From: Verrucomicrobiaceae bacterium E54
GTDB taxonomy: Bacteria > Verrucomicrobiota > Verrucomicrobiia > Verrucomicrobiales > Akkermansiaceae
Assembly (NCBI GenBank): GCA_022548915.1
Contig: JAKZES010000033.1
Span: 1 to 58,335, forward strand
DNA length: 58,335 bases
Direction: 5' to 3'
A model generated the notes under the pieces. That model was not told the DNA's origin and ran no database searches. It saw only the letters and a list, made by a program, of their open reading frames with translations. A program made the translations under genes and the position numbers. The first letter of the stretch is position 1. Every line of letters begins with the position of its first letter. Positions 1-7,561 of this stretch are shown one piece after another.

Positions 1-221
1 TTATTTCCAGAGGAGTCCAGGGTCCCGTAGCTGAGCGTGGGAGCGTCGACCGTCATGGTCGATGCTACCCAAGTCCCACTGAGCCCAGTCCCGGAAGCGT
101 TGTCGGCAAGCGTCGAATCGCTGTCTGCAAAGGGTTCGTAGATCAGGGCGTCCGCGGAAGCCGGGCCGGTGCCGAACACGGCAAGACCCGAGATGAGGAA
201 GAGAAATCGAGGGATGTACAT
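1..221 (-). CDS. Exported protein, N-terminal part only (cut by window edge)
   Basis: The frame starts at an ATG at 221 and stays open for 73 codons to the left edge, so only the N-terminus is present. It begins MYIPRFLFLISGLAVFG, followed by an Ala-rich cleavage region (PASADA): a clear Sec signal peptide. The mature start reads IYEPFADSDSTLADNASG and continues with Gly/Ser/Thr-rich sequence. This opening is typical of Verrucomicrobiota surface or PEP-CTERM-sorted beta-rich proteins, but the C-terminus that would show an anchor lies outside the window. A TAA lies at the window edge in another frame and is not this gene's stop. The exported location is well supported; the family is inference. 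Confidence 0.6.
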   Translation of the reverse strand, partial: MYIPRFLFLISGLAVFGTGPASADALIYEPFADSDSTLADNASGTGLSGTWVASTMTVDAPTLSYGTLDSSGN

Positions 222-568
222 GGCGTTCAGATGACTCTTTCGATGGAGCGCATGCATGATCCGTCACCTGGACCCCGCTCGCCTAGAAAACTCTCTCCAG
301 CGACCATCCCTGATCCGGGGTGGTCCGTCCAGGTGCCCGTTTCCCGGATTCCATCCGCCGTCAGGCAGCCGACCGGCGCACTCAAGCCTTTGTTTTTCAA
401 TCGATAATCCAAAATCCGGAGAGGCTGCTTCCGGCAGATGGCAGGACATTCATCATTGATTTCCCGCGCCCGCGGATCGACGCAAATTCCGAATTCCGAA
501 GGTCGGTGAGGGGTTCGATCGCACGTGGAACAAGATAAGCCGACCCATCACGCCCTGTATTGGCCACC
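222..568. other. Divergent intergenic region with an imperfect palindrome
   Basis: No convincing gene lies in these 347 bases between the leftward exported-protein gene and the rightward FAD oxidoreductase. An imperfect palindrome is visible: GACCATCCC at 302-310 and GGGGTGGTC at 317-325 (eight of nine pairs). The GGGGTGGTC half recurs at 6393-6401 just upstream of the GntR-family regulator, so it could be an operator. No good sigma-70 promoter was recognised. Confidence 0.3.
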
Positions 569-2239
569 ATGCGCGCACATCTGTTTCGCCTCACCTTGAT
601 CGGCGCGGTTCTCGCGTCCCTGCTTCCCGGCCAAGCTGAGGAAGCCACGCAGGCCGACGTGGTGGTGTATGGTTCCACCCCCGGAGGATTCTGCGCGGCG
701 ATCGGCGCGGCCCGTGAGGGTGCCTCGGTCATTCTGCTGGAACCGACCCAGCATGTGGGCGGGATGAACACCGGCGGGCTGAGCTTCAGCGACTCGAACC
801 AGATGTGCCGCGGGACCCTGATGGGCCTGTTTCACGAATGGCATCTGCGCATCCAGCAGGACTACGAAAGCCGCGGCATTGAGTTGCCCTACGACGTGCG
901 GGTGAAGGACCAGAGCGAGTGGTCGTACGAACCGCACGTGGCCAGTCGCGTGACGTTGGCGATGCTGGACGAAGCCGGCGTCCGCTTGCTCACCGGGCGA
1001 TATCTCCAATCGGTCGAGAAGAGCGGGCCACGAATCACGCGTCTGGTCACCAAACAGGGTAGTTTCAAGGCCAGGGTCTTCATCGATGGCTCATACGAGG
1101 GCGACCTGATGGCGGCAGCGGGCGTGAGCTGGCGGATCGGGCGCGAGGGCCGTGGGGAATTCGGCGAGACACTGGCCGGAAAGCAATACACCAAGCGGGT
1201 GATGGAGATCGACGGTTTCGATGCCAATGGCCAGCCGCTGCCGCTGATCACCCACACCGGGGACGGCGAGCCGGAGGCCGGCGACCAGACGATCATGACC
1301 TACAGCTTCCGGCTTTCCCTCACCAAAGAGCCCGCCAACCGGGTCGAGATTCCCCAACCCGCGAACTACGACCCGGCCCGCTTCGAGGTGATCCGGCGCT
1401 ACGTCCGTGCGCTGGTGGAAAAGATGGGCGAAAAGCGGGGGCAGAAGACCGCTGAGAAAGCGGTCCGTTTCGACAGCTACAAGGTGCCCAACAAGAAGTA
1501 CGATGGAAACAACGCGATCGGCGCGCAGTTCTCGCTGGGCCTGGTCGGCGGCAACGCGGGATGGGCCGAGGCGGACGAGGCGGGTCGTGCGGCGATCTTC
1601 GAGGCGCACAAGGAGTACACGCTCGAATTCCTCCACTTCCTCAGAACCGATCCCGTCTTCAGCGCCCAGAGCCGCAAAGCCCAGCAAAAATGGGGCTTGT
1701 GCAAGGACGAGTTCGTCGACTCCGGCCATTTCCCGCCGCAGCTCTACGTGCGGGAAAGCCGCCGCCTCGAAGGCCTCCACATGATCTCCGAAAAGGACAT
1801 CCTCAAGGAACCCACCAAACCCGACGCGATCGCGATCTCGTCCTTTCCCATCGACTCCCACGACTGCCGCCGCATCGCCCGCAAGGACGGGACGGTGGTC
1901 AACGAGGGCACCATCTTCCCGGTGATCCAGAAGAAGGACGTGCGGCAGGGCTATCCCTACCACGTCCCCTACCGCTCGATCCTGCCCAAGCCCGCGGAGT
2001 GCGACAACCTGCTGGTGCCGGTGGCGCTGTCCTCAACCCATGTCGCGATGTCGTCGCTGCGCATCGAGGGGGCGTGGATGGTCATCGGCCAAAGTTCGGG
2101 GATTGCCGCGGCCCTGGCTGCCAGGAGCGGCATCGCTGTTCAGGATCTTTCTTATGACAAACTCAAGCCCCGCCTGCTGGCCCAGAAGCAGGTGCTCGAA
2201 CTTCCGGACGATGTCGTCCCGTGGACCCCGGGAAAATGA
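569..2239 (+). CDS. Secreted FAD-dependent oxidoreductase
   Basis: 556 residues. The N-terminus MRAHLFRLTLIGAVLASLL followed by PGQA is a signal peptide. Residues about 30-60 hold the dinucleotide-binding fold VVVYGSTPGGFCAAIGAARE with a downstream acidic residue (LLEP) expected to bind the FAD ribose. A TTG lies three codons upstream, but the ATG at 569 gives a cleaner signal peptide. The family (FAD-dependent oxidoreductases of the PF12831 type) is frequent in polysaccharide-degradation loci of Verrucomicrobiota and Planctomycetota; its substrate is usually unknown. The GH127 gene follows 54 bases downstream on the same strand, suggesting co-transcription and a role in oxidising a sugar or sugar-linked compound in the periplasm. 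That role is inference. Confidence 0.8.
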   Translation: MRAHLFRLTLIGAVLASLLPGQAEEATQADVVVYGSTPGGFCAAIGAAREGASVILLEPTQHVGGMNTGGLSFSDSNQMCRGTLMGLFHEWHLRIQQDYESRGIELPYDVRVKDQSEWSYEPHVASRVTLAMLDEAGVRLLTGRYLQSVEKSGPRITRLVTKQGSFKARVFIDGSYEGDLMAAAGVSWRIGREGRGEFGETLAGKQYTKRVMEIDGFDANGQPLPLITHTGDGEPEAGDQTIMTYSFRLSLTKEPANRVEIPQPANYDPARFEVIRRYVRALVEKMGEKRGQKTAEKAVRFDSYKVPNKKYDGNNAIGAQFSLGLVGGNAGWAEADEAGRAAIFEAHKEYTLEFLHFLRTDPVFSAQSRKAQQKWGLCKDEFVDSGHFPPQLYVRESRRLEGLHMISEKDILKEPTKPDAIAISSFPIDSHDCRRIARKDGTVVNEGTIFPVIQKKDVRQGYPYHVPYRSILPKPAECDNLLVPVALSSTHVAMSSLRIEGAWMVIGQSSGIAAALAARSGIAVQDLSYDKLKPRLLAQKQVLELPDDVVPWTPGK

Positions 2240-2293
2240 CGCCGACATTCGATCCTTCCTCCAAACCCTCCCGCTCATTCCACTGCTCAGAAA

Positions 2294-4081
2294 ATGAAAC
2301 GCCAACCGTCTGCTTCTTTCACCTCGCGGGGCTCGACCCTGGTGTGGCTCACGAAAGTCCTCTGCGTGTTGGGTCTATGCGCTGAGGCGACCACCGGCAG
2401 GGATGCCGCGAAGGTCACCCTGGGAGGCGAAGTCGGCAAGGCGGCCGCCGCCGCATCCGCACGATTCCAGAGCGCGCCCTTCGATTCGCTGCCCTGGCTG
2501 CGGGCCGACCTCACCGGCGAGAAGGTTTCGGAGTTTGACGACGTTTACCGCCATCCGCTGTGCCGCCCTTACAAGCAATACTCCGGCGACATCTCCGGCC
2601 GTTTCCTCGAAATCATGGCGCTGAACTCGACGGGCGACCCTGCCGTGCATCCCGCCTTCAAGGACCTTTTGGCCGAGGTGCCGGAACATCAACGGCCCGG
2701 TGGCTACTTTTGCGCCTCGGGGGAGATCGATTGGCAGCAACCGCTCGACGCCAAGGACAAGGACTCGCCCGCCATGAAGGTGGTCCTGCCCGCCTTGTGG
2801 GGGAATGCCCGCATGCTCTGCGGTCTGGTCGAGGTGATGCGCGCCTTTCCCGAGGAGGCGGCCACGGCCCGGAGCGCCGTGAAACTTGGCGACTTCTACC
2901 TCTCCGTCCTGCCGCGCTTCACAAATCCAGAGCGCATGAAGGAATACGAACGTAGCGGCTCGTATGCGGCCGGCTATGTCACCTGCTGGTTCCCGGTCAT
3001 GGAGGGCCTGGTGCGGCTGAGCCGGACGACGGGTGAAGCGAAGTATCTCGAAGGGGCCAAAACGATCGCCGAATTCTACCAGCGCTTCGACACCATCCCG
3101 ATCGATCACGCGCACGGCATGCTGTGCTGCCAGGTCGCGCTGCTGGATCTCTACGAGGAAACCCACGACGCCTCGTACCTCGACCGGGTCGAGAAGCGCT
3201 GGGAAGAGTTGGTGCGGGACGGCTACATCAACCCGGCCGGCGGCATCCTCGAAAAATGCCGGGTCTCGTACAAACGCCGACTCTGCGACGAAGGTTGTGC
3301 GCTCGCCGACTGGCTGCGTCTGAATCTGGCGCTGGGACGGATCACCGGCAAGACGCGCTACTGGGCGATGGCCGAGCGCACGCTGCAGAACCATTATCTC
3401 CAGAACCAGTCTTCGCAGGGCGGTTTCGGCCATCGCGGCGCGCTTGCCGACGACGAAGGCGTGACCGGCCTGGGAAAGAGCAATCTCGAATCGACCTGGT
3501 GCTGCACCTACCACGGCGAATTGGGCTTCATCGAGTTGCGTCGGCACCTGCTCATGCGGGCCGACGAGGTGCTGACGGTGCCACTGGTGCTCGATTTCAC
3601 GGTCGAGGATCCGTCCGGCACCGTGACTTCCGTCCTGAAGGACGGCCCCGAACCCGGGACGGTCATCCGCCAGCGCCTGTCGCTCACCGGCCAGCCCTCC
3701 AGGGTTTTGCGGGTTCGTCTGCCGCATTGGGCCGACGGCGTGACCGCCCGTTCCGGTGGGGGCGAAGCGGTGGCCCTGGAAATCCGCGACGGCTGGTGCA
3801 CCACCACCCGCCCCGTGTCCGAGATCGAGTTCGATTATCTCGGCGGGCTCTATGGGGAAGACCGCCGCTGCAAGCGCTTGCCGGGCGGACCGGAACCCGG
3901 CAAACCTTTCGTCATCGGCTACGGGCCCCGGCTGCTGGCCTTCAAGGGAAAGGCCGCTCCGCGTCCCGCCTGGCCGACGACGCTTGAAGAGCTCGCCAGC
4001 CAGGGCATCACACCGCTCTCACCCGTGCATCACAAGAAAGACTGCAGCTACGTCATGCCTGCCGATGAATCGGCGCCATGA
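2294..4081 (+). CDS. GH127-type (DUF1680) beta-L-arabinofuranosidase-like protein
   Basis: 595 residues with a hydrophobic N-terminus (TLVWLTKVLCVLGLCAEA) that looks like a signal peptide. The body has the (alpha/alpha)6-barrel signatures of the DUF1680/GH127 family: LPWLRADLTGE and RPYKQYSGDISGRFLEIMAL near the start, HAHGMLCCQ and the STWCCTYHGE motif at about residues 400-409. In characterised GH127 enzymes a Cys pair of this kind helps bind the catalytic zinc and supplies the nucleophile. The C-terminal part is beta-rich (RQRLSLTGQPSRVLRVRLP). It is probably co-transcribed with the FAD oxidoreductase upstream and is convergent with the alpha/beta hydrolase gene. Exact substrate is not predictable; beta-L-arabinofuranosides are the family precedent. 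Confidence 0.8.
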   Translation: MKRQPSASFTSRGSTLVWLTKVLCVLGLCAEATTGRDAAKVTLGGEVGKAAAAASARFQSAPFDSLPWLRADLTGEKVSEFDDVYRHPLCRPYKQYSGDISGRFLEIMALNSTGDPAVHPAFKDLLAEVPEHQRPGGYFCASGEIDWQQPLDAKDKDSPAMKVVLPALWGNARMLCGLVEVMRAFPEEAATARSAVKLGDFYLSVLPRFTNPERMKEYERSGSYAAGYVTCWFPVMEGLVRLSRTTGEAKYLEGAKTIAEFYQRFDTIPIDHAHGMLCCQVALLDLYEETHDASYLDRVEKRWEELVRDGYINPAGGILEKCRVSYKRRLCDEGCALADWLRLNLALGRITGKTRYWAMAERTLQNHYLQNQSSQGGFGHRGALADDEGVTGLGKSNLESTWCCTYHGELGFIELRRHLLMRADEVLTVPLVLDFTVEDPSGTVTSVLKDGPEPGTVIRQRLSLTGQPSRVLRVRLPHWADGVTARSGGGEAVALEIRDGWCTTTRPVSEIEFDYLGGLYGEDRRCKRLPGGPEPGKPFVIGYGPRLLAFKGKAAPRPAWPTTLEELASQGITPLSPVHHKKDCSYVMPADESAP

Positions 4082-4155
4082 CTGCCGGAAAACCGGGGCG
4101 TTCCTGAACTCGTGTTTCATTCCACTGGAGACCGCCGACCGATTCCGACAAACTG

Positions 4156-4941
4156 TCAGGAATTTCCCGGCTGGTTTTGCGGCACCGCGCCCTCGGTCGC
4201 AAACAGGAAGAACTCCCGAACCATCGGTGCCGCGGCCTCGCGGGGAGGAGGCATGTGGCCACGCCCGGGCCAAGTGTGGGTGCGGACGTTGAAACCGCGC
4301 TCCTTGAGCTGTGCGGCGAAATTCTTCATCCACTCGATGCGGCTGTAGGGGGCCGTGCCGTTGAAGGCTTTCTGCCTGTCATTATCCCCGCAGGTCAGGA
4401 AGAAGGGAATGTCCTTGGCCTTGTCGTTGATCTCACCCCAGCCCTCGACTCCTGACCAGGATCCGGCCGAGTGGGCCGAGACGCCGACCACCAGTTCGGG
4501 GTGCTTGAAGGCGAAGCGGTGGACGAATTGCGCCCCTCCCGAAAACCCGTGCAGGAACATCTTGTCGTGGACCTTGTGGCGCTCCTTGATCCACTCGAAG
4601 CGTGTGATCAGCTCCTTGCAGGCGGCATCATCTGCCATGTGATAGCCCTCTTCGAACTTCGGCACCAAAACGATCACCTTGTCGGTTGGCACGTATCCGT
4701 AACCCAGCAATTTGTTGCCGTTCTTCGCACTGGGTCCCCCGACGCCATGCGCATCGACCACGACCCAGCGTTTGGCGTCCATCAAGTCGGGTTCGGGCAC
4801 GATGATCTGCCCCCCGGTGAAGTCCTTGCCGTTGAAATAGATGGATTCCTTGGCGAGCCGCTTGCCGGCATGGGCCGGAGGAGCCGCAAGCAAGAATGCC
4901 GCGAAGGCGGCGATGAGGATGAAAAAGTGGTTTCGTTTCAT
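4156..4941 (-). CDS. Secreted alpha/beta hydrolase (esterase-like)
   Basis: 261 residues. MKRNHFFILIAAFAAFLLAAPPAHA is a textbook signal peptide. An alpha/beta-hydrolase core follows, with HGVGG (oxyanion region, residues 65-69), the nucleophile elbow GFSGG with Ser134, a TCGDND strand that could carry the acid, and a GRGHMPPP segment with the likely catalytic His. This resembles secreted polyhydroxybutyrate-depolymerase-like or feruloyl-esterase-like enzymes of glycan degraders. The gene lies two bases downstream of the GH29 fucosidase gene on the same strand, so the two form an operon, and removal of ester decorations (acetyl or similar) from a fucosylated glycan is a reasonable inference. 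Confidence 0.78.
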   Translation of the reverse strand: MKRNHFFILIAAFAAFLLAAPPAHAGKRLAKESIYFNGKDFTGGQIIVPEPDLMDAKRWVVVDAHGVGGPSAKNGNKLLGYGYVPTDKVIVLVPKFEEGYHMADDAACKELITRFEWIKERHKVHDKMFLHGFSGGAQFVHRFAFKHPELVVGVSAHSAGSWSGVEGWGEINDKAKDIPFFLTCGDNDRQKAFNGTAPYSRIEWMKNFAAQLKERGFNVRTHTWPGRGHMPPPREAAAPMVREFFLFATEGAVPQNQPGNS

Positions 4942-4943
4942 GG

Positions 4944-6290
4944 CTATTGGGAAAGATGATTCGGGTTGAAGGTGACGCCTTTCAGGCGGACCACGATCGG
5001 ATTCGGCCAGGTCTTGTCGTTGTAGATCCGCTGGGCGCGGACGACCGAGATTTCGAGCCCTTCGTCGGTCTGGCGCAGTCGGGCGGCGGCATCCGCATCC
5101 GGCTGGTATTCAACGGTCTTGCCGCTCTGGCCGAGCACCGAGATTGCGGCCCCGGGCCCCGCCTCCAGCGACTTCAGGGTGAACTCGCGCCGCTCGCCGA
5201 GCGCCCAATGGGTGTCACCCTGGGGGACGAACACATAGACCGTCGACGGATCGTCCTTGTCGCGGGTGAACCACAGCTCGCCTTCCCTGGCGACCGGAGC
5301 CGGACGAATGTCGTGGATGGCTTCGCGGTTGATGAACATCCACAGGGCCAGTTCGCGGAACGTGCGTTCCTGCTCGAAGGGGATGCGCCCGCTGGGCTCG
5401 GGCCCCATGTTGATCAGCAGGTTGCCGCCCTTGGCGCGGACGTCGATGAGCATCTCGATAAGCTTCCCGCCGGACTTGTAATCCTCGTTGGTCGGCTTGA
5501 ACTGCCACTGGGTCCCGAGGGTGAAGCAGGACTCCCACGGGCCAGGCAGCGGGGCATCGGGGATCTTCTGCTCGGGGGTCTTCATCTCGCCGCGGGTGAC
5601 CAGGCAGTCGGGCTGCAACTGATGGATCAGGTCGCGGATGGCGGCATGGTCGTAGGAATCGAGGAAGGCGACGTCGATCTTGCCGTAGGCCCCGCCGAAG
5701 AGCTCGCGGATCTGGGCTTCATCGTGGGCCAGCAGCTTGGGATTGTTGGAGATGTGGGAATAGGTGTCCTTGCGCCGGACCTCGTGGCCCTGGCGGTGGA
5801 GAAAGAGGAAATCCTCCGGGGAAAAGTAGAGCCCGACCTTGAGCCCATGGCGGCGGCAGGCCTCGACGTAGGGTTTGATGAGGTCCTTGCCATAGGGCGT
5901 ATTGGCGACCGAAAAATCGGTCGTTTTCGTCGGCCACAGGCAGAAACCGTTGTGATGCTTGGCGGTCAGCACCATGTATTTCGCACCGGCCAACCTGGCC
6001 AGCTTGGCCCAGGCGTCCGGATCGTATTCCTGCGGGTTGAAGTATTTCGGCAACTCCTCGATGTAGCGCTCGAGGTAGTCCTGCGAGGCGCCGACCATGC
6101 CATGGGAGATCACGCTGCCGAGTTCCACATCCACGCTCCAGTGGATGAACATGCCTAATCCCCAGTCCATGAATTCCTGCTCAAGGGCCGGATCGTTCCG
6201 GAATTCCCCGAGCGGTTGGGGCGGGACGGCTCTGAGATTGCCGATGAGGCCAATCCATACGAGCCACATGGCAGAGAATCCAATCTTCAT
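4944..6290 (-). CDS. GH29 alpha-L-fucosidase
   Basis: 448 residues with signal peptide MKIGFSAMWLVWIGLIGNLRA. The TIM-barrel GH29 hallmarks are present: WGLGMFIHWSVD (residues 43-54), TAKHHNGFCLWPTKTTDFSV (109-127), PYGKDLIKPYVEACRRHGLK, GLYFSPED and KIDVAFLDSYDH, where Asp211 sits at the position of the nucleophile in the family's usual FDG segment. The C-terminal region is a short beta domain. The enzyme should release terminal L-fucose in the periplasm. The gene heads the operon with the alpha/beta hydrolase and is divergent from a GntR-type regulator 119 bases away, which is its likely controller. An L-fucose isomerase gene lies 20 kb further on. Confidence 0.88.
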   Translation of the reverse strand: MKIGFSAMWLVWIGLIGNLRAVPPQPLGEFRNDPALEQEFMDWGLGMFIHWSVDVELGSVISHGMVGASQDYLERYIEELPKYFNPQEYDPDAWAKLARLAGAKYMVLTAKHHNGFCLWPTKTTDFSVANTPYGKDLIKPYVEACRRHGLKVGLYFSPEDFLFLHRQGHEVRRKDTYSHISNNPKLLAHDEAQIRELFGGAYGKIDVAFLDSYDHAAIRDLIHQLQPDCLVTRGEMKTPEQKIPDAPLPGPWESCFTLGTQWQFKPTNEDYKSGGKLIEMLIDVRAKGGNLLINMGPEPSGRIPFEQERTFRELALWMFINREAIHDIRPAPVAREGELWFTRDKDDPSTVYVFVPQGDTHWALGERREFTLKSLEAGPGAAISVLGQSGKTVEYQPDADAAARLRQTDEGLEISVVRAQRIYNDKTWPNPIVVRLKGVTFNPNHLSQ

Positions 6291-6409
6291 CGCTGGCCAG
6301 TGGGTTCAATTGCTTCCTGAAGGCTCCTCTCAGGCTGATTGGGCCTCCCGAATTTTCAAAGGCCAATAACTCTCGACGTCTCCCCCCCATCTGGGGTGGT
6401 CTTGTCGCG

Positions 6410-7471
6410 ATGCAGGAATTCAGGGTGCGCAACGCTGCCGAGCAGGTGGCGGATCATCTTCGGAAGAAGATGAGCCGCGGCACGTGGGGAGAATGGCTGC
6501 CCGGAAGCGCCCGGCTGGCCGAGGAACTCGGCGTGGGAAACAGCACCATCGAGACCGCGCTCGGTCTTCTCGAGCGACAGGGACTGCTGGAGTCACAGGG
6601 AGCAGGCCGCCGACGTAAAATCGTTCTTGTTCCTGGACAGAACCCTCCCTCACTTCGGATCCGGGTGCTTCTCTATCAGCGGTCCGACGAACAACTCCAC
6701 TACACCATCGACCTGGTTCACCGGCTGCGCGAAGCCGGACACGAAGTCACCTTCGCAAGTCATACCCTGACCGATCTGCGGATGGACGTCGAACGGGTGA
6801 GGAGGCTGGTTCAGAAAACGTCCGCCGACGCGTGGGTCGTCGGGAGTGGACCGCGGCCCGTTCTGGAATGGTTTTCCAAGCGACCCGAACCCACATTCTC
6901 CCTTCTGGGGCGCCGGGCCAACCTGCCGATCGCCGGAGCGGGCCCCGACAAGGCCCACGTGGTCCGCCATCTGGTGCAACGGCTGGTGGGGCTGGGACAC
7001 CGGCGAATCGTGCTTCTGGCCCGTGAGGAGCGCCGCAAACCGCAACCCGGGAGGGGCGAGAGGCGGTTTCTCTCTCTTCTCAACGAGGCGGGAATCCCCA
7101 CCGGCCCCTACAACCTGCCGGATTGGGACGAGTCACCGGGGAGTCTCCAGAAGCTCCTCGACTCACTTTTCGCCCACACCCCTCCGACCGCCCTGGTCGT
7201 CGAGGAAATGGCACTTTGTCTGGCCACCCTTCAGCACCTGGCCAATCGCGGGATCGTCTCGCCCCGCCAAGTCTCGGTTGTCTGCGACGATCCCGATCCG
7301 GCCTTCGAGTGGTATCAGCCATCCATCAGCCACATTCACTGGGACGCCCGCCCCTTGGTCCGGCGAACCGTGAAGTGGGCAGACAACGTGGCCCGGGGAA
7401 AAGACGACCGGCGTCAGACCGCCATCAAGGCAAGATTCGTCGAGGGAGGCACCATCGGCCCGGCACCCTGA
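6410..7471 (+). CDS. GntR-family transcriptional regulator with LacI-type sensor domain
   Basis: 353 residues. Residues about 5-75 form a GntR winged helix-turn-helix (QVADHLRKKM, ARLAEELGVGNSTIETALGLLERQGLLESQGAGR). Residues 85-350 form a periplasmic-binding-protein-like effector domain of the GalR/LacI class (RIRVLLYQRSDEQ, GLGHRRIVLLAREER, PTALVVEEM, GIVSPRQVSVVCDD). This GntR-plus-LacI layout is common for sugar regulators in Verrucomicrobiota. It is divergent from the fucosidase operon, so a fucose- or oligosaccharide-responsive role is likely. A GGGGTGGTC half site at 6393-6401 lies immediately before the ATG and may mediate autoregulation. A UUCG-capped hairpin follows the stop codon. 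Confidence 0.85.
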   Translation: MQEFRVRNAAEQVADHLRKKMSRGTWGEWLPGSARLAEELGVGNSTIETALGLLERQGLLESQGAGRRRKIVLVPGQNPPSLRIRVLLYQRSDEQLHYTIDLVHRLREAGHEVTFASHTLTDLRMDVERVRRLVQKTSADAWVVGSGPRPVLEWFSKRPEPTFSLLGRRANLPIAGAGPDKAHVVRHLVQRLVGLGHRRIVLLAREERRKPQPGRGERRFLSLLNEAGIPTGPYNLPDWDESPGSLQKLLDSLFAHTPPTALVVEEMALCLATLQHLANRGIVSPRQVSVVCDDPDPAFEWYQPSISHIHWDARPLVRRTVKWADNVARGKDDRRQTAIKARFVEGGTIGPAP

Positions 7472-7496
7472 GTCGAGCTGCTTCGGCAGCCTCGAC
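7472..7496 (+). terminator. UUCG tetraloop hairpin after the GntR gene
   Basis: GTCGAG and CTGC pair with GCAG and CTCGAC around a TTCG loop, with one bulged C. A C-UUCG-G tetraloop is exceptionally stable in RNA. No U-tract follows, so this may be a repeat-derived hairpin rather than an intrinsic terminator. The segment GCTTCGGCAGCCTC (7480-7493) recurs inverted at 34453-34466. Confidence 0.4.
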
Positions 7497-7558
7497 ATTC
7501 CTGTCGAGCATCCAACGGACTCAGCGTGCAGATCGACAGGAATGTCGATTTCCCGGAA
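7491..7558. repeat. Dispersed hairpin repeat, two inverted copies
   Basis: CTCGACATTCCTGTCGAG at 7491-7508 and ATCGACAGGAATGTCGAT at 7532-7549 are reverse-oriented copies of one 18-nt palindrome (7-bp arms, 4-nt loop). The second copy continues into TTCCCGGAA and matches the copies at 28642-28670 (inverted) and 34589-34617 over 28 nt with two or three differences. It lies between two genes ending or starting nearby and may cap the parC transcript. Confidence 0.75.
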
Positions 7559-7561
7559 CCC

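Noticed and set aside
1..267. An 88-codon leftward open frame ending in TAA at the window edge
   Set aside because: It lacks a signal or family features; the frame starting at 221 encodes a clear signal peptide and runs off the edge without that stop.
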